Part shown: positions 63,868-64,000 of the stretch, in pieces | How positions within the stretch are numbered: position 1 is the stretch's first letter | Layout of the letters: each line of letters begins with the position of its first letter | Assembly (NCBI RefSeq): GCF_004363805.1 | Contig: NZ_SNZP01000005.1 | Span: 1-64,000, forward strand | Length of the DNA stretch: 64,000 nt | Direction: 5' to 3' | Source: Paludibacterium purpuratum | Lineage (GTDB): Bacteria > Pseudomonadota > Gammaproteobacteria > Burkholderiales > Chromobacteriaceae | Translations under genes and position numbers: made by a program | The notes under the pieces: generated by a model | Database searches by the model: none | The model's input: the letters and a program-made list of their open reading frames with translations, nothing else | Told to the model about the DNA's origin: nothing

Positions 63868-64000
63868 ATGCGCTTTCCTGCCTACCGTCCCGCCAAGCTC
63901 GCTTACCTACTGAGCTTCCTTGGGCTCGTGATCGCCTGCGCCGCCATCACCGACAAGCTAGTACTCAAGCGCGAAGTCGAGACTCTGCGCAATGACGGCG
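63868..64000 (+). CDS. Start of a membrane sensor protein (DctB-like?), partial
   Basis: Only 44 codons are in the window. The N-terminus MRFPAYRPAKLAYLLSFLGL and continuing VIACAAITDKLVLKREVETL shows a signal-anchor helix (about 9-28) followed by a helical periplasmic start. This resembles the beginnings of DctB-type dicarboxylate sensor kinases, but the catalytic part is outside the window. Other sensor classes are equally possible. Confidence 0.4.
   Translation, partial: MRFPAYRPAKLAYLLSFLGLVIACAAITDKLVLKREVETLRNDG

Overview
The window reads as the chromosome of a G+C-rich betaproteobacterium, most likely of the Neisseriales (Chromobacteriaceae-like). The evidence is an rRNA leader with a GCTCTTTAACA boxA at the left edge, the sspA-sspB genes next to a three-gene cytochrome bc1 operon (petA-petB-petC), a Gram-negative trimeric porin, and Wbp-type surface-sugar genes. 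Family assignments come from reading the protein sequences; no search was run, so genus and species are not claimed.

Layout. 1-260: leader and promoter of a leftward rRNA operon whose genes lie outside the window. 0.26-10.97 kb: housekeeping genes (nucleotidase, porin, ComEA-like protein, CcsA-like protein, ffh, purB, initiator tRNA, uppP, dsbA, a SPOR protein, comM, ubiK). 11.2-13.0 kb: glnK-amtB behind a near-consensus sigma-54 promoter. 13.1-21.8 kb: sspB-sspA, the bc1 operon, a Nif3 protein, OmpW, ubiD, a YggL protein and an MFS exporter. 21.8-24.5 kb: an A+T-rich insert with a hybrid histidine kinase and a periplasmic molybdopterin-domain-like protein. 25.2-39.1 kb: one long leftward surface-glycan operon (wbpA, wbpB, wbpD, wbpE, flippase, acyltransferase, three glycosyltransferases, aminotransferase, initiating sugar transferase, WbpM-type dehydratase, and a small gene with a hairpin over its ribosome binding site). 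39.1-43.7 kb: spermidine-synthase-like protein, ttcA, pteridine reductase, a MidA-type methyltransferase and an elongator tRNA-Met with its own promoter and terminator. 43.9-45.5 kb: an accessory patch with a truncated antitoxin-like gene and a GNAT-cupin pair bracketed by two direct copies of a palindromic repeat. 45.7-51.0 kb: serine transporter, serine deaminase and a BtsSR-like two-component system, all co-directional. 51.3-64.0 kb: accessory and regulatory genes, including a 430-residue unrecognised protein, a chemoreceptor, an orphan pair of phage holins, AraC-azlCD, DUF2798-AhpD/LysR/GST, and an SgrR-type regulator divergent from a 59-residue ORF and a HAD phosphatase. The window ends in a solute-binding protein and the start of a probable sensor kinase.

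How the genes work together. The glycan operon builds one or more unusual activated sugars: WbpA/B/E/D should give UDP-2,3-diacetamido-glucuronic acid, while the WbpM-like dehydratase and a DegT aminotransferase should give a UDP-4-amino-4,6-dideoxy sugar. It then starts a lipid-linked glycan, extends it with up to three glycosyltransferases and flips it. No polymerase, ligase or oligosaccharyltransferase is present here. In the serine block, deamination of serine yields pyruvate, the ligand of the E. coli BtsS sensor, so sensor and catabolic genes form a plausible feedback circuit. The sgrR / small ORF / HAD phosphatase arrangement resembles the layout of the enterobacterial sugar-phosphate stress locus and is the most intriguing candidate for an undescribed regulatory module.
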